From contig DATEZO010000215.1 in the NCBI GenBank assembly GCA_035255485.1, forward strand, positions 1 to 39,591: a stretch of 39,591 nucleotides of DNA. The letters are read 5' to 3'. A program made the translations under genes and the position numbers. The DNA is from DATEZO01 sp035255485. Lineage in GTDB: Bacteria; Pseudomonadota; Gammaproteobacteria; Burkholderiales; Burkholderiaceae_D. A model generated the notes under the pieces. That model did not search any database. It saw only the letters and a list, made by a program, of their open reading frames with translations, and was not told the origin of the DNA. How positions within the stretch are numbered: the first letter of the stretch is position 1; every line of letters starts with the position of its first letter. This document shows positions 8,001-15,875 of the stretch, piece by piece.

Positions 8001-8218
8001 CGCTTGCTTGTCTCTATCGATAAAAGTACACTTGCGCTGTTTTTGTTTCCGGAGACCCGTCTTGGGTAGCCCTTGTACAAGTTATCAGCCATCATCAGAC
8101 GGCGAATTGGCGAGATAGCGCTGTAACGGTTTTCAACCAGGCGCCTCTCGCCACCTATTATTGGTGGGCGGCGCACTTAGGCCTGTTCATGGCCGCGTTC
8201 CCAAGGATTAATCGACCT

Positions 8219-8234
8219 GCAAAAAAATTTTTGC
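8219..8234. repeat. Short AT palindrome upstream of corA
   Basis: The sequence GCAAAAAAATTTTTGC is an inverted repeat with 7-base arms (GCAAAAA and TTTTTGC) about 45 bases before the corA start. It could be a protein-binding site or a weak hairpin; the remaining part of 8001-8278 shows no gene or riboswitch-like structure that I recognise. Confidence 0.3.
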
Positions 8235-8278
8235 GGTTATGCTGCACGTGCAAAAGTAATGTGCAGGAGAGGTTGTAC

Positions 8279-9244
8279 ATGATTAATGTATTCGTCTTGC
8301 AAAATGGCCGGCTCAACCAGGTCAATATCGAGAGCCGAACTGACCTGGAGAACACTGCGCCAGTATGGGTTGACCTTACCGATCCTAATGATGATGAGCG
8401 GGCATGGGTAAAGAGTATCTATGGCGTCACGCTGCCCGGAGAGGATGAGGTAAAGGATATTGAAGCATCAGCACGTTATTATGAAGCTGAAAATGGTGAC
8501 CTTCATTTGCGCACTGATTTTCTGCTGGATGAGGATAACGGACCATCAAGAGTGATTACCGTGGCTTTCATCCTCGCCCGAAACATGCTGTTTTCCGTGC
8601 ATACTGATGATTTGCCGGTGTTTAGGCTGGTACGCATGCGCGCGCGGTCTCGTCCCGGATCGATAGGTGACTACAAGGATGTACTACTCGATTTGTATGC
8701 AACTGATGCCGAATATTCTGCGGACTCGCTAGAAGGTATTTATCAGAATCTGGAAGATGTAAGCCGTAGCGTTTTGCAGAAAGAATTGACAGACCAGGAT
8801 GCCGCCGCCGCATTGAATGCGATTGCGCAAGAAGAAGATTTGAACGGACGAATTCGGCGCAACATGATGGATACGCGCCGCGCGGTAAGTTTTTTAATGC
8901 GCGGACGTTTGCTGAATTCGGAGCAGTTTGAGGAATCACGGCAAATCCTGCGTGATATTGAATCACTGGACGGGCATACTGCTTTTTTGTTCGATAAAAT
9001 CAACTTCTTGATGGATGCGACAGTGGGCTTTATCAATATTAATCAGAACAAGATCATCAAGATTTTCTCGGTTGCGTCGGTTGCTTTTCTCCCGCCGACA
9101 TTGATTGCAAGTATCTATGGAATGAACTTCAAGATCATACCGGAACTGCAATGGAATTTGGGGTATCCATTTGCATTGGCTGTGATGGTGGCAAGCGCAA
9201 TTGCACCATTCTGGTATTTCCGGCGTCGCGGCTGGCTCAAGTGA
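8279..9244 (+). CDS. corA: CorA-family magnesium/cobalt transporter
   Basis: CorA is a homopentameric inner-membrane channel for Mg2+ (and Co2+/Ni2+). The 321-residue product has the large acidic cytoplasmic N-terminal domain (WVDLTDPNDDERAWV, LDEDNGPSRVITVAF, long coiled helices RNMMDTRRAVSFLMRG). Two C-terminal transmembrane helices follow at about residues 262-283 and 293-313. The first ends in YGMNF, with the signature G-M-N selectivity motif at 281-283, and the last residues are the basic RRRGWLK tail. The ATG at 8279 is chosen because AGGAG at 8265-8269 lies nine bases upstream and the product then starts MINVFVLQNG like other CorA proteins; the frame stays open to a TTG-like start at 8189 without similarity. 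It is convergent with hemL, 100 bases away. Confidence 0.95.
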   Translation: MINVFVLQNGRLNQVNIESRTDLENTAPVWVDLTDPNDDERAWVKSIYGVTLPGEDEVKDIEASARYYEAENGDLHLRTDFLLDEDNGPSRVITVAFILARNMLFSVHTDDLPVFRLVRMRARSRPGSIGDYKDVLLDLYATDAEYSADSLEGIYQNLEDVSRSVLQKELTDQDAAAALNAIAQEEDLNGRIRRNMMDTRRAVSFLMRGRLLNSEQFEESRQILRDIESLDGHTAFLFDKINFLMDATVGFININQNKIIKIFSVASVAFLPPTLIASIYGMNFKIIPELQWNLGYPFALAVMVASAIAPFWYFRRRGWLK

Positions 9245-9344
9245 GCAGTAAATAAAAATTATACCCATGCCGGCCGTTGTCACAGCCACTCGCGATAGCG
9301 TGTCGCATGACAGAGTACGACTATGCCCGTGACGCCAGCCTAAT

Positions 9345-10628
9345 TCAGGCAAGACACGTAAATGCCTTGTGCGCAGCTTCAACCGTTGCCGCAATTGTCT
9401 GGTCATCGTGTTGCGCCGACACAAAGCCAGCTTCAAATGCGGATGGAGCAAGATATACGCCCTCATCCAGCATTGCATGAAAAAAGGCATTGAATCTGGT
9501 TTTGTCGCATGCCATCATTGCCGTATATGACTGCGGGAGCATATCGGCAAAATATAGGCCGAACATGCCGCCAACCGAAGCTGCGCAGAAATTGATACCG
9601 GTTTCTTTTGCCGCTACCGACAATCCTTGTACCAATTTGACGGTCTGGGTGCCGAGAGTTTCATAAAATCCCGGTGTCTGAATCAATTTAAGCGTCGCCA
9701 TGCCAGCCGCCACTGCGACCGGATTGCCGGATAGCGTGCCGGCCTGATAAACCGGGCCAAGCGGTGCCAGATGGCTCATCAAATCCTTGCGCCCACCGAA
9801 TGCGGCGACTGGCAGCCCACCTCCGATTACCTTCCCCAGCACAGTTATGTCCGGTGTAACGCCATATAACGATTGTGCGCCACCAAGTGCCACCCGAAAG
9901 CCGCACATTACTTCGTCAAAAATCAGCACCGTACCGTATTGCGTGCACAGGCGACGCATCGTTTGCAGAAATTCCGATGTGGCGGGTAACAGGTTCATAT
10001 TGCCTGCAACCGGCTCAACGATTACGCAGGCAATCATATTGCCCATCTCGGCAAACACGTCTTCCAGCTGTTGCGGGTTATTATAGTCAAGCACCAGTGT
10101 GTGTCGTGCAAAATCCTCTGGGACCCCAGCGGAAGTCGGATTGCCGAAGGTGAGGAGGCCGCTGCCAGCCTTTACCAACAATGAATCGGCATGTCCATGA
10201 TAACAGCCCTCGAACTTGATAATGGTATCGCGGCCGGTAGCGCCGCGTGCCAGACGTAATGCGCTCATCGCGGCTTCGGTGCCACTGGATACCAGCCGCA
10301 CCTGTTCAATGGAAGGGACCAGGCGGCAGATTTCTTCTGCCATTTCTATTTCGCCTTCCGTCGGCGCACCGAAGCTAAGTCCTCGTGCAGCAGCTTCCTG
10401 CACCGCCTTGATGACTGCCGGATGTGCATGTCCGACAATCGCCGGTCCCCATGACCCGATGTAATCAATGTAACGTTTACCGTCAGCATCCCAAAAGTAG
10501 GGGCCTTCGGCACGACAAATAAAACGTGGCGTACCGCCAACGGAACGAAATGCACGTACCGGCGAATTTACGCCGCCGGGAGTGGTAATTTGGGCGCGTG
10601 TAAAAAGAGCATCGTTTCTGGAAGTCAT
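9345..10628 (-). CDS. hemL: Glutamate-1-semialdehyde 2,1-aminomutase
   Basis: HemL converts glutamate-1-semialdehyde to 5-aminolevulinate, the committed tetrapyrrole precursor in the C5 pathway used by most proteobacteria other than alphaproteobacteria; it is a cytoplasmic PLP enzyme. The 427-residue product shows TPGGVNSPVRAF at the N-terminus, the PLP-phosphate-binding SSGTEAAMSALRLAR block at 114-128, the GCYHGHAD motif, the IFDEVMCGFR block with the PLP-ring aspartate at 238, and the Schiff-base lysine K266 in LGKVIGGGLP. ATG 10628 is preferred over the in-frame TTG at 10640. It lies 26 bases downstream of the thiD-like gene on the same strand, so the two are probably cotranscribed. Confidence 0.97.
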   Translation of the reverse strand: MTSRNDALFTRAQITTPGGVNSPVRAFRSVGGTPRFICRAEGPYFWDADGKRYIDYIGSWGPAIVGHAHPAVIKAVQEAAARGLSFGAPTEGEIEMAEEICRLVPSIEQVRLVSSGTEAAMSALRLARGATGRDTIIKFEGCYHGHADSLLVKAGSGLLTFGNPTSAGVPEDFARHTLVLDYNNPQQLEDVFAEMGNMIACVIVEPVAGNMNLLPATSEFLQTMRRLCTQYGTVLIFDEVMCGFRVALGGAQSLYGVTPDITVLGKVIGGGLPVAAFGGRKDLMSHLAPLGPVYQAGTLSGNPVAVAAGMATLKLIQTPGFYETLGTQTVKLVQGLSVAAKETGINFCAASVGGMFGLYFADMLPQSYTAMMACDKTRFNAFFHAMLDEGVYLAPSAFEAGFVSAQHDDQTIAATVEAAHKAFTCLA

Positions 10629-10654
10629 ACGAGAGAACAAATGATTAATAGTGG

Positions 10655-11479
10655 TTAGTGATTTGCATCAGGTTCACGTGCCCAGAAATATCGATCCGGC
10701 ACAAGTTTGCCCATACCCAGACGTTGGGCGTTTGCGAGCGAGGCAAGGGTGAATTCCTGTGCTTCAAAGACGGCTTCCGGAACATCCAGCCCGTTAGCCA
10801 GCATTGCTGCAATGGTTGCCGATAAAGTGGAGCCTGCGCCACTGAAAGACCCGGATATCCGTTGCCAGTTATCCTGGCGTACCACCCCGGATTCGCCATA
10901 CAGTATGTTAGTGACGTCATGCACGTGCGCGGGCGTACCGGTTACGAACAGATATTCGCAACCCATTTCAATAACTCGCAGCGCATCCACTGCCATGGTG
11001 TCGTTTTTGGCAGGTTCGCGCCATGTTTCGGCAAGCCGCTCCAGTTCTACCGCCGAAGCCAATAGCAGCGTCGTTTGCGGAATAAGCAATTCACGGATTG
11101 CGATTAACAGATCTTCACTGTTCAATCCCTGATCCGGCATCGCAGAAATGAAAGGATCGAGTATCAGAGGAATATCCGGATAATCGGATACGATCTCTGC
11201 AATGACGGAAACGTTTTCAATACTGCCAACTACGCCGATCTTGAACGCGGAAACTGGCATGTCTTCCAATACGACCCGAGCCTGATCGGCTACCCAATCT
11301 GCGTCGATTGCCTGCATATCCTCAATACGTGTAGTATCGCCAATCAGAATCGACGTAATCGCAGTCAGACCATGGCAACCCATTGCGGCAAACGACGCAA
11401 GATCAGCCTGAATGCCGATCGTACCGACGGGGTCGGAGGCGTTGAAAGTCAGTATGAGCGGGGGTGTTTGGTTTTGCAC
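10655..11479 (-). CDS. thiD: ThiD-like hydroxymethylpyrimidine (phosphate) kinase, divergent
   Basis: The 274-residue product belongs to the ThiD branch of the ribokinase superfamily, which phosphorylates HMP and HMP-P for thiamin synthesis. Recognisable are LILTFNASDPVGTIGIQADL (positions 8-27, corresponding to the ThiD segment with A-G-S-D-S-S-G-G-A-G-I-Q-A-D), the FKIGVVG block at 79-85, ILDPFISA, and the C-terminal GAGSTLSATIAAMLANG. Several hallmark residues differ: the GGAG loop is GTIG, the N-P-x-E motif is SAVELE, and the anion-hole motif G-T-G-C is GAGS (S217 in place of the cysteine). The GTG start at 11479 is chosen because the product then begins just before the first strand; an ATG at 11551 would overlap the divergent rubredoxin start. 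Family is clear; substrate is less so. Confidence 0.82.
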   Translation of the reverse strand: MQNQTPPLILTFNASDPVGTIGIQADLASFAAMGCHGLTAITSILIGDTTRIEDMQAIDADWVADQARVVLEDMPVSAFKIGVVGSIENVSVIAEIVSDYPDIPLILDPFISAMPDQGLNSEDLLIAIRELLIPQTTLLLASAVELERLAETWREPAKNDTMAVDALRVIEMGCEYLFVTGTPAHVHDVTNILYGESGVVRQDNWQRISGSFSGAGSTLSATIAAMLANGLDVPEAVFEAQEFTLASLANAQRLGMGKLVPDRYFWAREPDANH

Positions 11480-11532
11480 AGCCGGTAGATTAAGATATCC
11501 GACTCTGCATTTTACTTGAAGGGCTGTCAGTC

Positions 11533-11727
11533 GTGAGTAATAAAGAAACATCGAATGGTGAATTCAAGACCTGGATGTGCCTGATCTGTGGCTGGATCTA
11601 TGATGAAGCAACCGGTTTGCCGGATGAAGGCATCGCGCCTGGCACTTGCTGGAAGGATGTGCCAATGAATTGGACCTGTCCGGAATGTGGCGCACGCAAG
11701 GAAGATTTCGAAATGGTGAGCATTTAA
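11533..11727 (+). CDS. rubA: Rubredoxin
   Basis: Rubredoxin is a small cytoplasmic electron carrier with one iron bound by four cysteines. The 64-residue product contains both knuckles, MCLICGWIYDEATGLPDEGIAPG and WTCPECGARKEDFEMV, i.e. C-x-x-C-G and C-P-x-C-G in the right spacing, with the conserved aromatic residues. The start is GTG at 11533 with a GAAGGG ribosome-binding site about ten bases upstream. It is divergent from the thiD-like gene and 155 bases upstream of pilG; the electron donor and acceptor are not in the window. This adjacency of rubredoxin to pilG is widespread in beta- and gammaproteobacteria. Confidence 0.95.
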   Translation: MSNKETSNGEFKTWMCLICGWIYDEATGLPDEGIAPGTCWKDVPMNWTCPECGARKEDFEMVSI

Positions 11728-11827
11728 TAGGATTACCCGGAATTTCTGGCCTTTCTCACGCGATCATTAATTTTTGGTAAAAACCACGTGACTAAGAGTT
11801 ATAAACGTGACGTTGTTTCAAAGCATC

Positions 11828-11857
11828 TTGCTTTTTGTTGCCGTTGCGCCTTATATT
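11828..11857 (+). promoter_or_regulatory. Possible sigma70 promoter for the pil chemosensory operon
   Basis: TTGCTT (11828-11833) and TATATT (11852-11857) are separated by 18 bases, and the pilG ATG follows 25 bases after the -10 box. The match is fair and the location suits an operon promoter, but no experimental or comparative support is available here. Confidence 0.4.
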
Positions 11858-11882
11858 GCGGAAAGTTTATTGGAATCATGCC

Positions 11883-12284
11883 ATGACAACGCCATTGAAT
11901 AATACCGACCTGAAAATCATGGTAATCGACGATAGCAGCACGATTCGGCGGTCAGCAGAAATTTTTCTGGGGCAGGCTGGCTATCAGGTTGTCCTTGCCG
12001 ATGATGGTTTTGATGCACTTGCCAAAATGAACGATTACAAGCCGGCATTGATTTTTTGCGACATTCTCATGCCGAGGCTGGATGGCTATCAGACCTGTGC
12101 GCTGATCAAGAAAAGCGCAAGGTTTCACTCTACTCCCGTTATCATGCTGTCTTCCAAGGATGGCTTGTTTGATCGGGCGCGTGGTGCAATGGTGGGATCC
12201 GATGCTTATCTCACCAAGCCGTTTACCAAGGACAGCTTGCTGAAAACTGTGCGCGAATATACTGCTCCAGTGCTTCCCAAGTGA
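11883..12284 (+). CDS. pilG: Twitching motility response regulator PilG
   Basis: PilG is a single-domain CheY-like regulator of type IV pilus activity, phosphorylated by ChpA/PilL. The 133-residue product is a lone receiver domain: acidic pair D16-D17 in VIDDSSTIRR, phospho-acceptor D60 in IFCDILMPRLDGYQ, the Thr/Ser switch S90 in IMLSSKDG, and conserved lysine K112 in YLTKPFTKD. There is no output domain. The ATG at 11883 gives the standard PilG start MTTPLNN; the open frame extends upstream to 11835 without similarity. pilH follows after 27 bases, as in the Pseudomonas aeruginosa pilGHIJK-chpA cluster. Confidence 0.95.
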   Translation: MTTPLNNTDLKIMVIDDSSTIRRSAEIFLGQAGYQVVLADDGFDALAKMNDYKPALIFCDILMPRLDGYQTCALIKKSARFHSTPVIMLSSKDGLFDRARGAMVGSDAYLTKPFTKDSLLKTVREYTAPVLPK

Positions 12285-12311
12285 TATTTATTGAGCTAAA
12301 GGCCTTTCAAA

Positions 12312-12677
12312 ATGCCCATACAAAAAATACTGATCGTTGATGACTCGCCGACAGAGCGTTACTTTCTTACAGATATCCTGGTTAAAAATGGTTTTTCCGT
12401 TTCGACTGCAGAGAATGGCGAGGAAGCGTTGTTGAAAGTCAAGGCAGACAAACCACAACTTATCCTGATGGATGTGGTCATGCCGGGTCAAAACGGATTT
12501 CAAGTAACGCGTGCGATCGCGCGCGACCCGGATACACAAGATGTGCCAATCATTATCTGTACTAGTAAAGGGCAGGAGACAGATCGAATCTGGGGCTTGC
12601 GTCAAGGTGCAAAGGATTATCTCGTCAAACCGGTTGATCCGCAGGAATTGCTTGCGAAAATTGCGGCGCTTAACTAA
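12312..12677 (+). CDS. pilH: Twitching motility response regulator PilH
   Basis: PilH is the second CheY-like protein of the Chp system; in P. aeruginosa it opposes PilG, influencing pilus retraction and cAMP levels. The 121-residue product is a single receiver domain with acidic pair D10-D11 in LIVDDSPTE, phospho-acceptor D54 in LILMDVVMPGQNGFQ, T84 in IICTSKGQETDR, and K106 in YLVKPVDP. The S-K-G-Q-E-T-D-R segment with the following WGLRQGA is characteristic of PilH. It lies between pilG (27-base gap) and pilI (9-base gap) in one operon. Confidence 0.95.
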   Translation: MPIQKILIVDDSPTERYFLTDILVKNGFSVSTAENGEEALLKVKADKPQLILMDVVMPGQNGFQVTRAIARDPDTQDVPIIICTSKGQETDRIWGLRQGAKDYLVKPVDPQELLAKIAALN

Positions 12678-12686
12678 AGACTGTTC

Positions 12687-13262
12687 ATGACCCAGTCCAA
12701 TCCAGACATCGTAGCTGATAAGCTCGCGGACAAACGGGATCCACTTGCCCGTCGCATACGGCTGCGCGAATTTCAGTCGCAGCTGGTCGAGCGCATGCAG
12801 ACTGCTCGCAGCGGCACGCAACTGCAAGCGAGCCAGCTTGGAGTAATGATTGGGCAAACTCGCTGGTTGCTTGACCTGCGAGAGGCTGGCGAAATTATAT
12901 CGGTGGGCGCTATCACCAAAGTGCCGCTGACTCAGGATTGGTTTCTAGGACTGGCAAATAGCCGCGGCAACTTGATCAGCGTAATTGATTTCGCCCGGTT
13001 TCAAGGCATGGCGCCGTCTGTGATTGACAAGGAGAGCCGTATTGTCGCGTTTGCTCATGCACTGTCATTCAATAGCGGCTTGTTGGTATCGCGCGTGATG
13101 GGCTTGCGCAATACCATTGATATGACGCTTCAGAAGAATGACGAATCGGTCAATTTTCCATGGTCCGCCAAACGCTATCTCGACCGCGATTCTCAGGTTT
13201 GGTCAGAACTTAATCTTTCGTTGGTAATACAAGATCCACAATTCCTGCACGTTGGCTTATAA
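12687..13262 (+). CDS. pilI: CheW-like adaptor PilI
   Basis: PilI couples the PilJ receptor to the ChpA kinase. The 191-residue product has a basic, helical N-terminal extension (LREFQSQLVERMQTARSG), then a CheW-like SH3 fold from about residue 45: MIGQTRWLLDLREAGEIISV, TKVPLTQDWFLGLANSRGNL, ISVIDFARFQGM and the SGLLVSRVMGLRNTIDM block. The conserved pattern of receptor-proximal glycines (GLANSRGNL) matches CheW proteins. The gene starts 9 bases after pilH and ends 40 bases before pilJ. No catalytic activity is expected. Confidence 0.92.
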   Translation: MTQSNPDIVADKLADKRDPLARRIRLREFQSQLVERMQTARSGTQLQASQLGVMIGQTRWLLDLREAGEIISVGAITKVPLTQDWFLGLANSRGNLISVIDFARFQGMAPSVIDKESRIVAFAHALSFNSGLLVSRVMGLRNTIDMTLQKNDESVNFPWSAKRYLDRDSQVWSELNLSLVIQDPQFLHVGL

Positions 13263-13302
13263 AAAAACAGTTGCACGGCAAGTGGAATTTAGGAGACTTA
13301 GT

Positions 13303-15630
13303 ATGGCGTTTAAACTACCGTTCTTTTCCCGTGACAATAAGGATGCGACTATCGATAACGGAGCGATGCCCGCATCGGGGGAAATTGCCCTTCCCAATGA
13401 GCAGATAGAGGTATTGCAGAATGGATCGGTTGCCGTGCCAGAGCAAAATCCTGTCAACAAGAATATTGAAAGCAGAGGCGGCGCTGCCTTGAACCCGAAT
13501 GCAACGCTGATTGGAGACGTGCTGGAAAGAAGCGGCGACATCCATCTGCCGCTGATTGGGAAGTTCCCGCTGCAACAGCAAGTTCGTATTTTGCTGGCCA
13601 TGCTGGGTGGGGCACTGCTATTGGGCGGTTTTTTCGTATGGCTGAATGCCGATTTTTCGAATCTGACCTCGACTCAGACACAGATTGCGGGTGATGCGCT
13701 GATGCATTCACAGCGTATCGGCAAGGCGGCACCAAATGCAATTCAGGGCAATCCAGAAGCATTTAAACAACTGGAAGAAAGCCGGCAGGAATTTAATCGG
13801 GATTTGGCCGTATTATCCAAGGGTGGCAACTATCAAGGCCGTACCATTGATACACCGAACGGTCAAATGGCAGCGCTTCTGCAAGACGTACAGAAAGTCT
13901 GGATCGATTCAGACAAGGCGGCTCAAACCATTCTTAAATTAAAAAAGGAGTTGACTGGTTTTGGTACGACACTGCAGCAGCTCAGCACGATTTCGCCGAC
14001 GTTGCTGGAATTGACAGAACAGATTTCTACGTTGAAAGTGCAAAGCGGAGCGTCGCCCCGTGAAATCTCGGCGGCCGGTCAACTCGTGATGTTGACCCAG
14101 CGTCTTGGTCGCAGTGCAAATGAATTTCTGACTTCAGAAGGCGTGAACCCGGAAACCGCATTCCTGCTAGGCAAGGACACCAATACATTCCGGGATATTA
14201 CGGAAGGTTTTCTGAATGGGAGTGATGTACTGCGCCTTAGCCCGACAAAGGATCAGGATACGCGGGAAAAATTAATCGAGCTACAGACCGCTTTTGGTGA
14301 ATATCAACAATCGGTTGCAACCATTCTGGGCAATTTGCAAAATTTCATTGGTGCCAAACATTCCGAACAGCTCATCTTTACAGACAATGAAATGCTCAAG
14401 CAGCGTCTCTCGACGCTGCAAAAAAATTATCGTGCAGAACAGGATTCGTTGAACTGGGCTTTTTGGGCAATGCTGGCAAGTGCGGCTTTTGCTCTGGTGA
14501 GTGCAATTGGAATTGCGCTGGTGCTGCTGCAGGATAGTCGTAACCGGACCAAGGAATCGGAGTTGCGCCGTCAGGAAGCGGAAGCGCAGCGACTGCAGGC
14601 AATCAGGCAGGAGGAAGAGACAAAAGCGGCAAACAACCAGAACCAGGCAGCCATTTTGCGGCTGATGAACGAGTTGCAGGAGGTGGCTGACGGAGACTTG
14701 ACGATCCAGGCAACGGTTTCGGAAGATATCACTGGCGCGATTGCCGACTCGGTGAACTATACGGTAGAAGAATTACGCGGCCTGGTGGGACGTGTTACCA
14801 ATACGGCGGAGCAAGTGACTTTCGCTTCTAACCAGGCGCAGAATATTTCAAGCGAACTACTTATCGCTTCCCAGAAGCAATCATATGAAATTCAGGCGAC
14901 TGGTCAGGCAGTACTGGAGATGGCAATGCAAATTACCGATGTATCCAAGTCGGCAAACGAATCTGCCGATGTGGCGCGTCAGTCGGTTGTCGCTGCCGAT
15001 GAGGGGGCAAAAGCAGTAGAAAACGCGATCAAAGGCATGGATGAAATTCGCGAGCAAATCCAGGAAACGTCAAAACGGATCAAACGGTTGGGTGAATCGT
15101 CACAGGAAATTGGCGAAATTACCGAATTGATTTCCGATATTACCGAACAAACCAACGTTCTGGCATTGAATGCGGCGATCCAGGCAGCTTCTGCCGGAGA
15201 AGCCGGACGCGGATTCTCGGTGGTGGCCGAAGAGGTGCAACGATTGGCGGAACGTTCCGGCGAAGCGACCAAGCAGATCGGCGCGCTGGTCCGTACCATT
15301 CAGACTGATACGCATGACGCGGTTGCTGCCATGGAAAAATCCACGCAGGGTGTGGTCGAAGGGGCGAAATTGTCGGATGCCGCCGGTACGGCGCTGGCGG
15401 ATATTCGCCGTGTATCGAATCATCTGGCGGAACTGATTCAAGGGATTTCCGCCGCGACGGAACAGCAAGCAACCTCGGCCAATGGCGTGGCACAAAATAT
15501 TCAGAATATTTTGAGCGTAACGGAGCAGACCGCAGAGGGCACGCAGCAGACGGCGCTTTCCATTCGCGAATTGTCGCGACTGGCGGAGGAACTCAAGAGC
15601 TCGGTATCCCGCTTCCGTGTGGCGGCTTGA
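13303..15630 (+). CDS. pilJ: Type IV pilus methyl-accepting chemotaxis protein PilJ
   Basis: PilJ is the inner-membrane receptor of the Chp system, thought to sense pilus state or surface contact. The 775-residue product has a cytoplasmic N-terminal extension of about 90 residues, transmembrane helix 1 at about 94-114, a helical periplasmic PilJ sensor region to about 383, and transmembrane helix 2 at about 384-410. A HAMP-like segment follows (LQEVADGDLTIQATVSEDITG), then a long cytoplasmic signalling domain with the hairpin tip EQTNVLALNAAIQAASAGEAGRGF and VVAEEVQRLAERSGEATKQI. The sensor region contains two PilJ-type repeats, each with a TQRLGR- or SQRIGK-like motif. ATG 13303 is preceded by AGGAG at 13291-13295; the open frame from TTG 13252 overlaps pilI. 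Confidence 0.95.
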   Translation: MAFKLPFFSRDNKDATIDNGAMPASGEIALPNEQIEVLQNGSVAVPEQNPVNKNIESRGGAALNPNATLIGDVLERSGDIHLPLIGKFPLQQQVRILLAMLGGALLLGGFFVWLNADFSNLTSTQTQIAGDALMHSQRIGKAAPNAIQGNPEAFKQLEESRQEFNRDLAVLSKGGNYQGRTIDTPNGQMAALLQDVQKVWIDSDKAAQTILKLKKELTGFGTTLQQLSTISPTLLELTEQISTLKVQSGASPREISAAGQLVMLTQRLGRSANEFLTSEGVNPETAFLLGKDTNTFRDITEGFLNGSDVLRLSPTKDQDTREKLIELQTAFGEYQQSVATILGNLQNFIGAKHSEQLIFTDNEMLKQRLSTLQKNYRAEQDSLNWAFWAMLASAAFALVSAIGIALVLLQDSRNRTKESELRRQEAEAQRLQAIRQEEETKAANNQNQAAILRLMNELQEVADGDLTIQATVSEDITGAIADSVNYTVEELRGLVGRVTNTAEQVTFASNQAQNISSELLIASQKQSYEIQATGQAVLEMAMQITDVSKSANESADVARQSVVAADEGAKAVENAIKGMDEIREQIQETSKRIKRLGESSQEIGEITELISDITEQTNVLALNAAIQAASAGEAGRGFSVVAEEVQRLAERSGEATKQIGALVRTIQTDTHDAVAAMEKSTQGVVEGAKLSDAAGTALADIRRVSNHLAELIQGISAATEQQATSANGVAQNIQNILSVTEQTAEGTQQTALSIRELSRLAEELKSSVSRFRVAA

Positions 15631-15875
15631 GCAGATGGCGCGATTCTGCCTCGGTCGGCATGAGTATGCTTGAACTCGGGGATCCATGGAAGAAAACAGG
15701 AACGATGGAGCGAACATGCGAGATCGTTTTAGACGACGGACCATTCCATGCTTTATCCGCCATCCATTGAATATTTTTCGACCGGGCGCTGGTACGAACC
15801 ATTGGTGAATATTAGCCGTGCTTGGCGAATGACCGAACGCTCAGGTTATCGCCTTTTGAATCCCGCGAGGCAGCC

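Noticed and set aside
9245..9344. Inverted-repeat-like sequences between convergent corA and hemL
   Set aside because: The pairing TGTCA/TGACA with a broken inner stem is imperfect and lacks a T-tract, so a terminator call is not supported.
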